DNA of 64,000 bases from Flavobacterium hiemivividum. GTDB taxonomy: Bacteria; Bacteroidota; Bacteroidia; Flavobacteriales; Flavobacteriaceae. Below the pieces are notes generated by a model. That model saw only the letters and a list, made by a program, of their open reading frames with translations. It searched no databases and was not told where the DNA came from. Within the stretch, counting starts at the first letter, position 1; the number at the start of each line of letters is the position of its first letter. The DNA lies in the NCBI RefSeq assembly GCF_004349145.1, contig NZ_SMFO01000001.1, forward strand, positions 434,001 through 498,000, given 5' to 3'. Shown here piece by piece: positions 46,167-53,683 of the stretch. The translations under genes and the position numbers were made by a program.

Positions 46167-48281
46167 TTATTTTGCTTGATGTGCTGGTTTCAATAAGTCG
46201 TTTACCATTTTTACAGGATTAAAAGTAATCAGGGGTACTTCTACAAAAACAGTCAACCAGTTTGCCATAGCTCCATTCCACAAACCAGGCAATTCATAGG
46301 CTTTTATACTTTTTCCGGACATGTTTTTTCCAACAACGAAACCGCTATTATAATCTACAAACTGTTTTAAATCAAACTTTTCATTTTTATAGTTTTTTAT
46401 TCCGCATACTAAGTCAACCGGATTAAAATGAGTGGAATTAGCAAGAATCTTGGCTTGATCTTCGTTCTCTAAATCTACTTGCGAGGATTCTACAATTTGC
46501 AATGAAATCTTATTATTCTCATTTCGCACCCAAAAAGGTCCACCGCCTGGCTCGCCTTCGTTCTTCACCATTCCGCAAACGCGAATGGGTCTGTTTAAGA
46601 TGTTTTTTACAAATTCAATTTTACTATCCAATGGCAAAATGTCGAAATCAGGATTGAATTCTACATTTAATTTTACTTCTAAGAAAATCCGAATCTCCTC
46701 TACTTGCTCCTCTGTTATCGGATTTATTTCTAATAGTCTCAAATAACTAAAAACCTGCGTTTGCAATTCGATTAGAATTCCTGCTAAAGCTTTTTTATAA
46801 ATCCCGATTTGTTCGTTGTTTTCATTTAGAACATTATCAATATTTTTTATAAAAATAACATCAGCATCTAAATTATTTAAATTTTCGATCAGTGCACCGT
46901 GTCCGCCAGGTCTGAAAACCAATTGACCCACCTCATCTTTTACCAGCTTATTTTCCATATCAACAGCAAGCGTATCGCTGCTCTTACTTTGATACGAATA
47001 GGAAACCGTTATTTTGGTCTTAGATTCCTCCTCCACCTTCGTTTTTATCGAATTTACAATCTCTTCAAATTGACTTTGATGACCTTCTGAAACTGTAAAA
47101 TGCAAATGAGAATCACCATTAGAACAAGAATACGAACCACATTCATACAAATGTTTTTCAATGGGTGTCGCAATAGTGGTCGCATATTTATGAAACGGTA
47201 AAACACCTTTGGGTTTATTGGCAAAATCAAAATACTCCGATGACAATAAGAATTTTATAAAATAATAATTTTTATAATTCGAATCCAAGATATCAAATTC
47301 AGGAAATTCTTCTCTCAGCTTTGCATCAATTCCCTCGAAAAACGGAAACTTCTCCATCGCAATAATAAAAAGTGACAATTCATTGTCTTTTTTGCGATTG
47401 ATATAGGCATTGATTGTCTCATTTTTAATATCAAATTCATTCAAAAAGGCAATTAAAAACTTGAACATTCTAGTCGCAGCTCCAGATGCAGGAACAAATT
47501 TAAGTAGACTCAATGTCTCTTTCTTTTTATCAAAATAAGCTACTTTCTCGAGCAGCTCTACTTCGGATAATTTTAGAATTCCATTGTTTAAAGTGGCAGG
47601 CTTTACTAAAGTTACTTTGGGAACTCCATTTTTTATCAATTGCAATTGCTTGCCAATTGTATCTATCGAAAGTCCATACTCATAAATTTGAACAAAATCT
47701 ACAGACGACAATCCAATTTCTTTAGCTTTTGCCAAATCATCAATAATAGAAATTGCTTTTTCGAGTCGGAGGTCCTTATCTCCTGAAAGCGTAATAAAAG
47801 GTTTTTCAGCCTCAATTAAAGCTTGTTTAAAAACTTCAAAAACGGTTTCCCTACCTTCGGGTCTATCTCTTAAATCGTCCTTTTTCCAAGGCACGTCAAT
47901 ATCCGTCAGAAAAAACAAATCGTATTCATGTTCCTGAGCGGCTTTATCAAGTAAAGGGTCGCAATAGTTATAATAGACTTCAGAGAATACCTTTGTCACC
48001 ATTAAATTAGTATCGCAGAAAAGGTATTTATTGGCCACAGCCAACTTTTTATTTTCTAATTGTACTTGACCGTAAGCAATAGGTAGCATATCATTAATAT
48101 CACAAATAAGCTGAGACTTATCCCATTTTTCTTGGAGATAATCCCGGGCAAACTCGGGCGCCCAAACCGTATTGTAATGTGCAGCGAGTTGTATTGCCAA
48201 GGTCGTTTTACCGGTGCTTTCAGGACCGAACAAGGCGATTTTTATAATTGCAGACTGCGATTGTTTAAGATTTTTCTCCAT
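46167..48281 (-). CDS. Fusion of NadR-type kinase domain and DUF4301
   Basis: Protein of 704 residues with two parts. Residues of about 1-185 form a P-loop kinase like the ribosylnicotinamide kinase domain of NadR: F-G-P-E-S-T-G-K-T-T is the Walker A, WAPEFARDYL and the D-L-F-F-L-T-D-I-D-V-P-W segment are typical. Residues of about 190-704 are DUF4301, with FVPASGAATRMFKFL, RPGGHGALIENLN and GEPGGGPFWV. No stop or frameshift separates them. The start overlaps the pnuC-type gene by 40 bases. A small-molecule kinase role is likely; the substrate (nicotinamide riboside or thiamine) is open, and DUF4301 has no known function. Confidence 0.85.
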   Translation of the reverse strand: MEKNLKQSQSAIIKIALFGPESTGKTTLAIQLAAHYNTVWAPEFARDYLQEKWDKSQLICDINDMLPIAYGQVQLENKKLAVANKYLFCDTNLMVTKVFSEVYYNYCDPLLDKAAQEHEYDLFFLTDIDVPWKKDDLRDRPEGRETVFEVFKQALIEAEKPFITLSGDKDLRLEKAISIIDDLAKAKEIGLSSVDFVQIYEYGLSIDTIGKQLQLIKNGVPKVTLVKPATLNNGILKLSEVELLEKVAYFDKKKETLSLLKFVPASGAATRMFKFLIAFLNEFDIKNETINAYINRKKDNELSLFIIAMEKFPFFEGIDAKLREEFPEFDILDSNYKNYYFIKFLLSSEYFDFANKPKGVLPFHKYATTIATPIEKHLYECGSYSCSNGDSHLHFTVSEGHQSQFEEIVNSIKTKVEEESKTKITVSYSYQSKSSDTLAVDMENKLVKDEVGQLVFRPGGHGALIENLNNLDADVIFIKNIDNVLNENNEQIGIYKKALAGILIELQTQVFSYLRLLEINPITEEQVEEIRIFLEVKLNVEFNPDFDILPLDSKIEFVKNILNRPIRVCGMVKNEGEPGGGPFWVRNENNKISLQIVESSQVDLENEDQAKILANSTHFNPVDLVCGIKNYKNEKFDLKQFVDYNSGFVVGKNMSGKSIKAYELPGLWNGAMANWLTVFVEVPLITFNPVKMVNDLLKPAHQAK

Positions 48282-48865
48282 TCTAAATAGGCTGAAATAG
48301 CCATTATTGTAAAAATTAAATATTGTAAAGATAAGATTCCTAGTCCACGATAAGCGTACAAAGGCGTCACAATTATATCACCGATTATCCATAGTGTCCA
48401 ATTTTCTATTTTCTTATTGGCCATAAACCACATTCCTGTAAAAAATATTCCAGAGGCAATAATATCAAAATAATTCTCACGGTGAATCTCGTAATCAAAG
48501 TATTTATAGATCCCATAAACTATAAAAATAGTTAGTATAAATAGTAGTAAACCAATGGCCTTTTCCTTTGTATCTGTTCTTGTAATAGGTAATTCTTCGG
48601 TATCATTTTCTTTTTTAGACCACTTGTACCAGCCATAAATACTCATAATAGAAAAATAAGCATTAATCATCATATCTCCTAGATAACCTACAGTAAAAAG
48701 TAAATACACCGAAACAATCGTCGCTATCAATCCTGTAGGGAAAACCCAAATATTCTCTTTTTTAGCAAACCAAACACTCAAAATCCCGAAAACAAAAACA
48801 ATAAACTCCAATATAATTTGGGTAAGCGAAGCGTTTTTATATGCGTCTAGAAAAAAATCTACCAT
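48242..48865 (-). CDS. pnuC: PnuC-family vitamin transporter
   Basis: Inner-membrane protein of 207 residues with about seven helices and the PnuC signature segments: W-V-F-P-T-G-L-I near residue 40, Y-G-W-Y-K-W near 80, and W-T-L-W-I-I-G-D near 155. PnuC proteins carry nicotinamide riboside, and close relatives (PnuT) carry thiamine. The kinase-domain gene overlaps its 3' end, consistent with uptake coupled to phosphorylation. The nearby TPP-regulated receptor leaves thiamine as a real alternative substrate. Confidence 0.9.
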   Translation of the reverse strand: MVDFFLDAYKNASLTQIILEFIVFVFGILSVWFAKKENIWVFPTGLIATIVSVYLLFTVGYLGDMMINAYFSIMSIYGWYKWSKKENDTEELPITRTDTKEKAIGLLLFILTIFIVYGIYKYFDYEIHRENYFDIIASGIFFTGMWFMANKKIENWTLWIIGDIIVTPLYAYRGLGILSLQYLIFTIMAISAYLEWRKILNNRSLQL

Positions 48866-48880
48866 TTCTTGCTCTTTAAT

Positions 48881-49645
48881 TTAAGAATTCACATTAGCCA
48901 ATTCCCGCAATGAGGTACAGCCGTTAAAAAAATTAGTATCGTTTTCAAATGCAGTTCCTATAACTACTAAATCTGCTCCAGCGTCATAAGCATTTGTAAT
49001 ACCAGACAAATCTACAATTCCGCCGCCAACTATTAACGGTATATCTATATTTTTAGAAATTAAGGCAACCATCTCTAAGGGAACTGCTTTTTGAGCACCA
49101 CTTCCCGCTTCTAAATAAATTAATTTATTACCTAGCATTTCGCCGGCTTGAGCTGTTGCTAGCGCCAAATCAAAATTATTCCTATCAATAGGCCTTGTTT
49201 TACTTACTCTTTCTACAGCTGTTTCTTTTCCGCTTTCTATTAAAATATAGCCGGTAGAAATGATTTCGATTTGGGATTTTTTTAAAATTGGAGCAGCTTT
49301 TACCTGATGTTCTATCAAATAATCAGGGTTTCTCCCAGATAGTAAAGACAGAAACAAGATTCCATCGGCTTCTTTCGAAATTTGTGATGGATTTCCTGGA
49401 AAAAGTACGATTGGTAACGGGCTGTTTTGTTTTATTTTTAGAATCAATTCGTCTATAATATTACTTTCAACGAGGCTTCCGCCAATGAAAATATGTGATG
49501 CTGGAGATTGATTGATTTTTAGAATAAGATGGTCTAAATTTTCCCAAATAATTTTATCAGGATCGAGAAGAATAGCCAATAGCTTTCTATTTTCTAACTT
49601 TGACTGTACTATTTGATTGTATATATTCCTATCTTTATTTTCCAT
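48881..49645 (-). CDS. Geranylgeranylglyceryl/heptaprenylglyceryl phosphate synthase family protein
   Basis: Prenyltransferase of 254 residues with a TIM-barrel fold that joins a polyprenyl diphosphate to glycerol-1-phosphate. Family segments include A-I-L-L-D-P-D-K, H-I-F-I-G-G-S, L-F-P-G-N-P-S-Q-I, Y-L-E-A-G-S-G-A and I-V-G-G-G-I. It is the group II GGGPS type found in Bacteroidota, otherwise an archaeal lipid enzyme. It begins a minus-strand run, 15 bases before the pnuC-type gene. Confidence 0.92.
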   Translation of the reverse strand: MENKDRNIYNQIVQSKLENRKLLAILLDPDKIIWENLDHLILKINQSPASHIFIGGSLVESNIIDELILKIKQNSPLPIVLFPGNPSQISKEADGILFLSLLSGRNPDYLIEHQVKAAPILKKSQIEIISTGYILIESGKETAVERVSKTRPIDRNNFDLALATAQAGEMLGNKLIYLEAGSGAQKAVPLEMVALISKNIDIPLIVGGGIVDLSGITNAYDAGADLVVIGTAFENDTNFFNGCTSLRELANVNS

Positions 49646-49698
49646 AATAAGCGTAAAAATAGCAGTTTTTTGAAAATGAGCCTTACTTTACCAAAGAA

Positions 49699-49706
49699 TA
49701 TCTTTG
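49699..49706 (+). promoter_or_regulatory. -7 box of the Crp/Fnr regulator gene
   Basis: TATCTTTG matches TAnnTTTG, 34 bases before the ATG. The nearest TTG is 27 bases upstream, too far for a good match. Confidence 0.4.
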
Positions 49707-49740
49707 CTCTAGCACTGTAAAACACCTCAGAAATTAAACT

Positions 49741-50337
49741 ATGATCGAAATAGCCTTACTTGAAAAATACAATGTTGTGCGAAAGCATTACAAGAAGTTG
49801 GAAATCATTTTTGAAAAAGACCATCTCGCTACGCATTACTATCAGATTGTTTCGGGAGCGGTAAAAATGAATAATTACAATGATGATGGCAGGGAATTTA
49901 TCCAAGGTATATTTTATGCGAATCAGAGTTTTGGCGAGCCACCACTTTTTCTAGATAGAACCTATCCCGCCAATGCCGAAGCTGTTGAAGATTCTGAAAT
50001 ACTTTGCATTTCGAAAGTTAATTTCTTGAAGCTAATATCAGAAAATCCTAAAGTTTCCATCAGCATAATCGAAATTCTAGCGCATCGTTTGCATTACAAA
50101 TCGGTTATGGCAGCCGAGATTTCGACACACGACTCTGAGCACCGTCTTCTACAGTTATTTGATTATTCGATCAGTTATTTAAATTTCAAAAAAGACAATA
50201 ATGGCTATGCTATCGATTTGACTCGACAACAAATGGGAGATTTAACAGGACTTCGGGTCGAAACGGTTATTCGAACAATTAAAACATTGGAGAAAAAAGG
50301 AGAATTGAAAATTATCAATCGAAAAGTATATCGTTGA
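49741..50337 (+). CDS. Crp/Fnr-family transcriptional regulator
   Basis: Regulator of 198 residues. A cyclic-nucleotide-binding-type barrel (about 15-120) with V-S-G-A-V-K-M and FGEPPLF is followed by a dimerisation helix and a winged helix (about 150-195) with TRQQMGDLTGLRVETVIRTI. No N-terminal cysteine cluster is present, so it is not an Fe-S FNR. It precedes a small membrane protein and a truncated globin, which it may control through the palindrome at 50387-50406. The signal sensed is unknown. Confidence 0.9.
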   Translation: MIEIALLEKYNVVRKHYKKLEIIFEKDHLATHYYQIVSGAVKMNNYNDDGREFIQGIFYANQSFGEPPLFLDRTYPANAEAVEDSEILCISKVNFLKLISENPKVSISIIEILAHRLHYKSVMAAEISTHDSEHRLLQLFDYSISYLNFKKDNNGYAIDLTRQQMGDLTGLRVETVIRTIKTLEKKGELKIINRKVYR

Positions 50338-50386
50338 TACTGAAATTTGAAGCTTTAGCAAAAGTTTAAAAATAGCTAATTACTCC

Positions 50387-50406
50387 TTTATGATGTATGT
50401 CATAAA
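50387..50406. promoter_or_regulatory. Candidate Crp/Fnr operator upstream of the globin pair
   Basis: TTTATGA, six bases, TCATAAA: a perfect inverted repeat of Crp/Fnr size. Its centre lies about 41.5 bases before the start predicted from the -7 box at 50427-50434, the classic class II activator position. Confidence 0.55.
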
Positions 50407-50426
50407 ACATTGAATCTATGTGGTGG

Positions 50427-50434
50427 TAAATTTG
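50427..50434 (+). promoter_or_regulatory. -7 box of the membrane protein-globin pair
   Basis: TAAATTTG matches the consensus; transcription would start near 50438, 20 bases before the ATG. There is no TTG at -33, as expected if the promoter depends on an activator. Confidence 0.55.
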
Positions 50435-50457
50435 TCCCAACATAAAATTCAACTATT

Positions 50458-50745
50458 ATGACACTTTACACAAAAACACTTGCAGATTTTGACAACAACT
50501 TTATTGGCTACGCAACATTAATCATCATTGGACAAAGTTGTCTAGGAGCAGTTGCTGCCATGAACATTTTAAAAAACGGAACGAGCGTAGCTCAAATGAT
50601 ACAACTTGCCCTAATTGTTGTACTTTGCATGCTTGTAAACACTTCGATTTTGGCACAAATGAAGCATAAAGTTATTTTTAACCTTACTATTGCCAGCGTA
50701 TTACTAAGTGCTCTATTAATTTTCATCAACGCCATAATTATATAA
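50458..50745 (+). CDS. Small membrane protein of unknown function
   Basis: Protein of 95 residues with about three hydrophobic helices (about 17-37, 46-64 and 72-94). I do not recognise the family. Its last base overlaps the start of the truncated globin gene (TAATG), so the two are co-translated, and it probably acts with that globin under the Crp/Fnr-type regulator next door. Confidence 0.75.
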   Translation: MTLYTKTLADFDNNFIGYATLIIIGQSCLGAVAAMNILKNGTSVAQMIQLALIVVLCMLVNTSILAQMKHKVIFNLTIASVLLSALLIFINAIII

Positions 50746-51134
50746 TGAAGAAACTAATTGAAAACCGAGAAGATGTAAAACTCCTAGTCACTACTTTTTA
50801 TGACAAAATTAGATCAGATCAGGAAATCGGTTTTTTCTTTAATGAGACTATTACTGACTGGGAGGAACATTTAGAGAAGCTGACTAACTTCTGGGAAATG
50901 AATTTATTTGGCACAAAAAACTATACTGGAAATCCCATTATAGCGCACAATGCAGTCGACAAACGTTTTAATCATAGCATTACGCCAAATATTTTTGGCA
51001 TTTGGCTAAATCTATGGTTTGCCACTTTGGACGAACTTTTTGAAGGTGAGAATGTAGATATTCTAAAACGTAGAGCTAGAAAAATGCAAACTTTTCTATA
51101 TATGAATATTTTCGAAAGCCGGACTAAGGATTAA
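50745..51134 (+). CDS. Group III truncated haemoglobin
   Basis: Globin of 129 residues in the 2/2 fold family. F-Y-D-K-I-R at helix B and the F-W-E-M-N-L-F-G segment near residue 50 are typical, and histidine in H-N-A-V-D-K-R-F-N-H is the likely haem ligand. Group III members are proposed to handle nitric oxide or oxygen at low oxygen. It overlaps the upstream membrane protein gene by one base and the convergent phosphopantetheinyl transferase gene by four. Confidence 0.88.
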   Translation: MKKLIENREDVKLLVTTFYDKIRSDQEIGFFFNETITDWEEHLEKLTNFWEMNLFGTKNYTGNPIIAHNAVDKRFNHSITPNIFGIWLNLWFATLDELFEGENVDILKRRARKMQTFLYMNIFESRTKD

Positions 51135-51778
51135 TCCTTTTCGAATGCATAAACCAAGGTGAAATTATCGATCTCTTCAAAATAAATTTTGAATTCTTTG
51201 ATTATGCTATCAAAATGCAGTTCGGCTTGACCTAAACTATCCTGCAACTCAAAATCTCCAACTTTAATATGGTCTTTAAAACTGATTCCTTTCTCATTTC
51301 GAATTTTGAAAATGGCTTCTTTAATCCCCCAAATCACAGTTAGCTTGCGAATGTATTCTTCTTTATTTTCAGCTTCGAAACTTCGAGATAAAAATTGATT
51401 TTCTGAATCGCAAAATTTATCAGCGATGCGAATGATCTTATCTCGTTGCAACTCAATATCAATTCCTACGGTGGCGTCACTAATAATAATAGCCGAAAAA
51501 TCATGAGAATGGGTAATCGAAATGTATTTATTATCCTTGAGATGCGGTTTCCCAAATGCATCATAATACAAATCTAAATCAGTGTAGCCAGCAGTTTGTA
51601 ATAGTTTTCGAACACTTAAAAAACCACGCTGATGCATCTCTGATTTCATTCCGGCAAGACGAATGCTGTTTTTGTCATTTAGGACTACTGTCTCGAATAG
51701 CTCAGTATAAGATTCGGTGATTTTCCAAACAAGAATTTGTGTCGAAGAATTAAAGTGTATCGTTTTGAGTAAAGGCAT
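51131..51778 (-). CDS. 4'-phosphopantetheinyl transferase superfamily protein
   Basis: Enzyme of 216 residues that transfers phosphopantetheine from CoA to carrier proteins. The signatures are ITHSHDFSAIIIS followed by V-G-I-D-I-E (metal-binding Asp and Glu) and the W-G-I-K-E-A-I-F-K motif. The start is taken at the ATG at 51778 (MPLLKTIHFNSSTQ). A longer reading to 51886 runs through the structured repeat copy B and encodes no family sequence. The cognate carrier protein is not in this window. Confidence 0.9.
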   Translation of the reverse strand: MPLLKTIHFNSSTQILVWKITESYTELFETVVLNDKNSIRLAGMKSEMHQRGFLSVRKLLQTAGYTDLDLYYDAFGKPHLKDNKYISITHSHDFSAIIISDATVGIDIELQRDKIIRIADKFCDSENQFLSRSFEAENKEEYIRKLTVIWGIKEAIFKIRNEKGISFKDHIKVGDFELQDSLGQAELHFDSIIKEFKIYFEEIDNFTLVYAFEKD

Positions 51779-51805
51779 GTTGTGTACTTGATTTGAACCC
51801 AGATT

Positions 51806-51902
51806 GCCCCAAAGCTTCGGGAGGCATCCTTTTATAAAGCTGGAAGCCTTTTGAAGGCTGGAAGCTTTATAAAAGATACAGTGCAAAGCAGGATTAGCTC
51901 CT
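51806..51902 (+). repeat. Structured intergenic element, copy B
   Basis: Starts GCCCCAAAGCTTCGGGAGG, then ATCCTTTTATAAAGC, an inner AGCC/GGCT hairpin, GCTTTATAAAAGAT, and ends AGTGCAAAGCAGGATTAGCT. The 12-base central stem is perfect. The end blocks match copies at 32179-32320 and 53488-53562. It lies between the divergent phosphopantetheinyl transferase and ahcY genes. Confidence 0.6.
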
Positions 51903-52014
51903 GAAAATGAAGCTAAAGGGTATTTTAATTATTATTTTACTGATTTATAAAAGATTACAGTCCTAAACAATTCATAAATAGGCAGGAATGTTTTTATAAT
52001 CATAAGTTATTCCG

Positions 52015-52022
52015 TAAATTTG
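52015..52022 (+). promoter_or_regulatory. -7 box of ahcY
   Basis: TAAATTTG matches the consensus; transcription would start near 52026, 28 bases before the ATG. No SAM or SAH riboswitch is visible in the leader. Confidence 0.5.
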
Positions 52023-52053
52023 CAAAAAAATTACAATTACAAATATACTATAA

Positions 52054-53370
52054 ATGAGTACTACAACTATGCCTTTTGTGGCTTTCAAAGTAAAAGATAT
52101 CTCTCTAGCGGCCTGGGGAAGAAAAGAAATTGAATTAGCTGAAGCTGAAATGCCAGGTTTAATGGCACTTCGTGCTGAATATAAAGACGAACAACCACTT
52201 GCTGGTTCTCGTATTGCTGGATGTTTACACATGACAATCCAAACTGCAGTTTTAATCGAGACTTTAATCGCTCTTGGTGCTGAAGTTACTTGGTCATCTT
52301 GTAACATTTTCTCAACTCAAGATCAAGCTGCTGCTGCAATTGCTGCTGCTGGAATTCAAGTTTACGCTTGGAAAGGTCTAAACGAAGAGGATTTTGACTG
52401 GTGTATCGAGCAAACATTATTCTTTGGTGAAGATAGAAAACCATTGAACATGATTCTTGATGACGGTGGAGATTTGACTAACATGGTTATTGACCGTTAC
52501 CCAGAATTAGTTGCTGGAATCAAAGGTTTATCTGAAGAGACTACAACTGGAGTTCATAGACTTTACGAAAGAGTAAAAGCGGGAACTTTACCAATGCCTG
52601 CAATCAACGTTAATGACTCGGTTACTAAATCGAAATTTGACAACAAATACGGCTGTAAAGAATCTGCAGTTGATGCGGTTCGTCGTGCAACTGATATTAT
52701 GCTTGCTGGTAAAAGAGTGGTTGTATGTGGATACGGAGATGTAGGAAAAGGAACTGCTGCTTCTTTTAGAGGTGCTGGATCTATTGTTACAGTTACTGAA
52801 ATTGATCCAATTTGTGCTTTACAAGCTGCAATGGACGGTTTTGAAGTTAAAAAATTAGACACTGTTGTTGGAAATGCTGATATCATCATCACAACTACAG
52901 GAAATAAAGATATCGTTCTAGGTTCTCACTTTGAGCAAATGAAAGATAAAACTATCGTTTGTAACATCGGACATTTTGATAACGAAATTGCAGTTGCTTG
53001 GTTGAACGAAAACCACGGCGCTTCTAAAATTGAAATCAAACCACAGGTGGATAAATATACTATCGATGGTAAAGACATCATCCTTTTGGCGGAAGGTCGT
53101 TTAGTAAACCTTGGTTGCGCTACAGGTCACCCAAGCTTTGTAATGAGTAACTCATTTACTAACCAAACTTTAGCTCAAATCGAATTGTGGAAAAACAGTG
53201 CAAACTACGATAATGACGTTTACATGTTGCCAAAACACCTAGATGAAAAAGTGGCTATGTTGCACCTTGCTAAATTAGGAGTTGAATTGGAGACCTTACG
53301 TGATGATCAAGCGGCTTACATCGGAGTTGAAGTTACAGGTCCATTCAAACCAGAATACTACAGATACTAA
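52054..53370 (+). CDS. ahcY: Adenosylhomocysteinase
   Basis: NAD-dependent hydrolase of 438 residues that splits S-adenosylhomocysteine into adenosine and homocysteine, relieving inhibition of methyltransferases. Family segments include [20 protein letters not shown] near the start, DDGGDLTN, the Rossmann motif [10 protein letters not shown] near residue 227, C-N-I-G-H-F-D, and the conserved end K-P-E-Y-Y-R-Y. Codon use looks like that of a highly expressed gene. It is monocistronic. Confidence 0.98.
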   Translation: MSTTTMPFVAFKVKDISLAAWGRKEIELAEAEMPGLMALRAEYKDEQPLAGSRIAGCLHMTIQTAVLIETLIALGAEVTWSSCNIFSTQDQAAAAIAAAGIQVYAWKGLNEEDFDWCIEQTLFFGEDRKPLNMILDDGGDLTNMVIDRYPELVAGIKGLSEETTTGVHRLYERVKAGTLPMPAINVNDSVTKSKFDNKYGCKESAVDAVRRATDIMLAGKRVVVCGYGDVGKGTAASFRGAGSIVTVTEIDPICALQAAMDGFEVKKLDTVVGNADIIITTTGNKDIVLGSHFEQMKDKTIVCNIGHFDNEIAVAWLNENHGASKIEIKPQVDKYTIDGKDIILLAEGRLVNLGCATGHPSFVMSNSFTNQTLAQIELWKNSANYDNDVYMLPKHLDEKVAMLHLAKLGVELETLRDDQAAYIGVEVTGPFKPEYYRY

Positions 53371-53411
53371 GTAATTGCCAGGAACGAAGCAATCTTATTA
53401 TATATTTTAGG

Positions 53412-53453
53412 AAAACCCTTGCAGTCCCGAAATTTCGGGAGCGAGGGTTTTTT
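53412..53453 (+). terminator. Terminator after ahcY
   Basis: AAAACCCTTGC pairs with GCGAGGGTTTT (one mismatch) around an inner TCCCGAAATTTCGGGA hairpin, followed by a T-tract. Confidence 0.85.
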
Positions 53454-53487
53454 GTTTTTGAGCATGTCCCGCTTCCACTAAAGTTAC

Positions 53488-53562
53488 AGCAGGTCAGGCT
53501 GTGCGCTACAATCTTTATGTTTTTAAAGAAAAAACATAAAGGATTTACACTTCCATCCTTCA
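53488..53562 (-). repeat. Structured intergenic element, copy C
   Basis: On the minus strand: GATGGAAGTGTAAATCC, a perfect 12-base stem of CTTTATGTTTTT and AAAAACATAAAG with a short loop, then AGATTGTAGCGCACAGCC and TGACCTGC. The end blocks match copies A and B; the stem sequence is its own. Confidence 0.6.
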
Positions 53563-53683
53563 TGCAAACCAGAATAACGACCACGAATTCCATACAAAAA
53601 CAAATAATAAGTTAAAATTTAACATTTCCTTTTAAACCTTTCTAATCATTTGGCATCTTAACGTTTACTAAATTCATTTTATC

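Larger units (their letters stand above)
53371..53683. other. Intergenic region after ahcY
   Basis: 313 bases without a gene. It holds the ahcY terminator and structured element copy C. The right end is AT-rich leader sequence of the next gene, without a consensus promoter box that I can identify. Confidence 0.6.

Noticed and set aside
51779-51886. Longer N-terminus for the phosphopantetheinyl transferase
   Set aside because: The extra 36 codons run through structured repeat copy B; the family start fits the ATG at 51778.
51903-52053. Possible SAM or SAH riboswitch before ahcY
   Set aside because: The leader after the promoter box is only about 28 bases and shows no conserved aptamer blocks.
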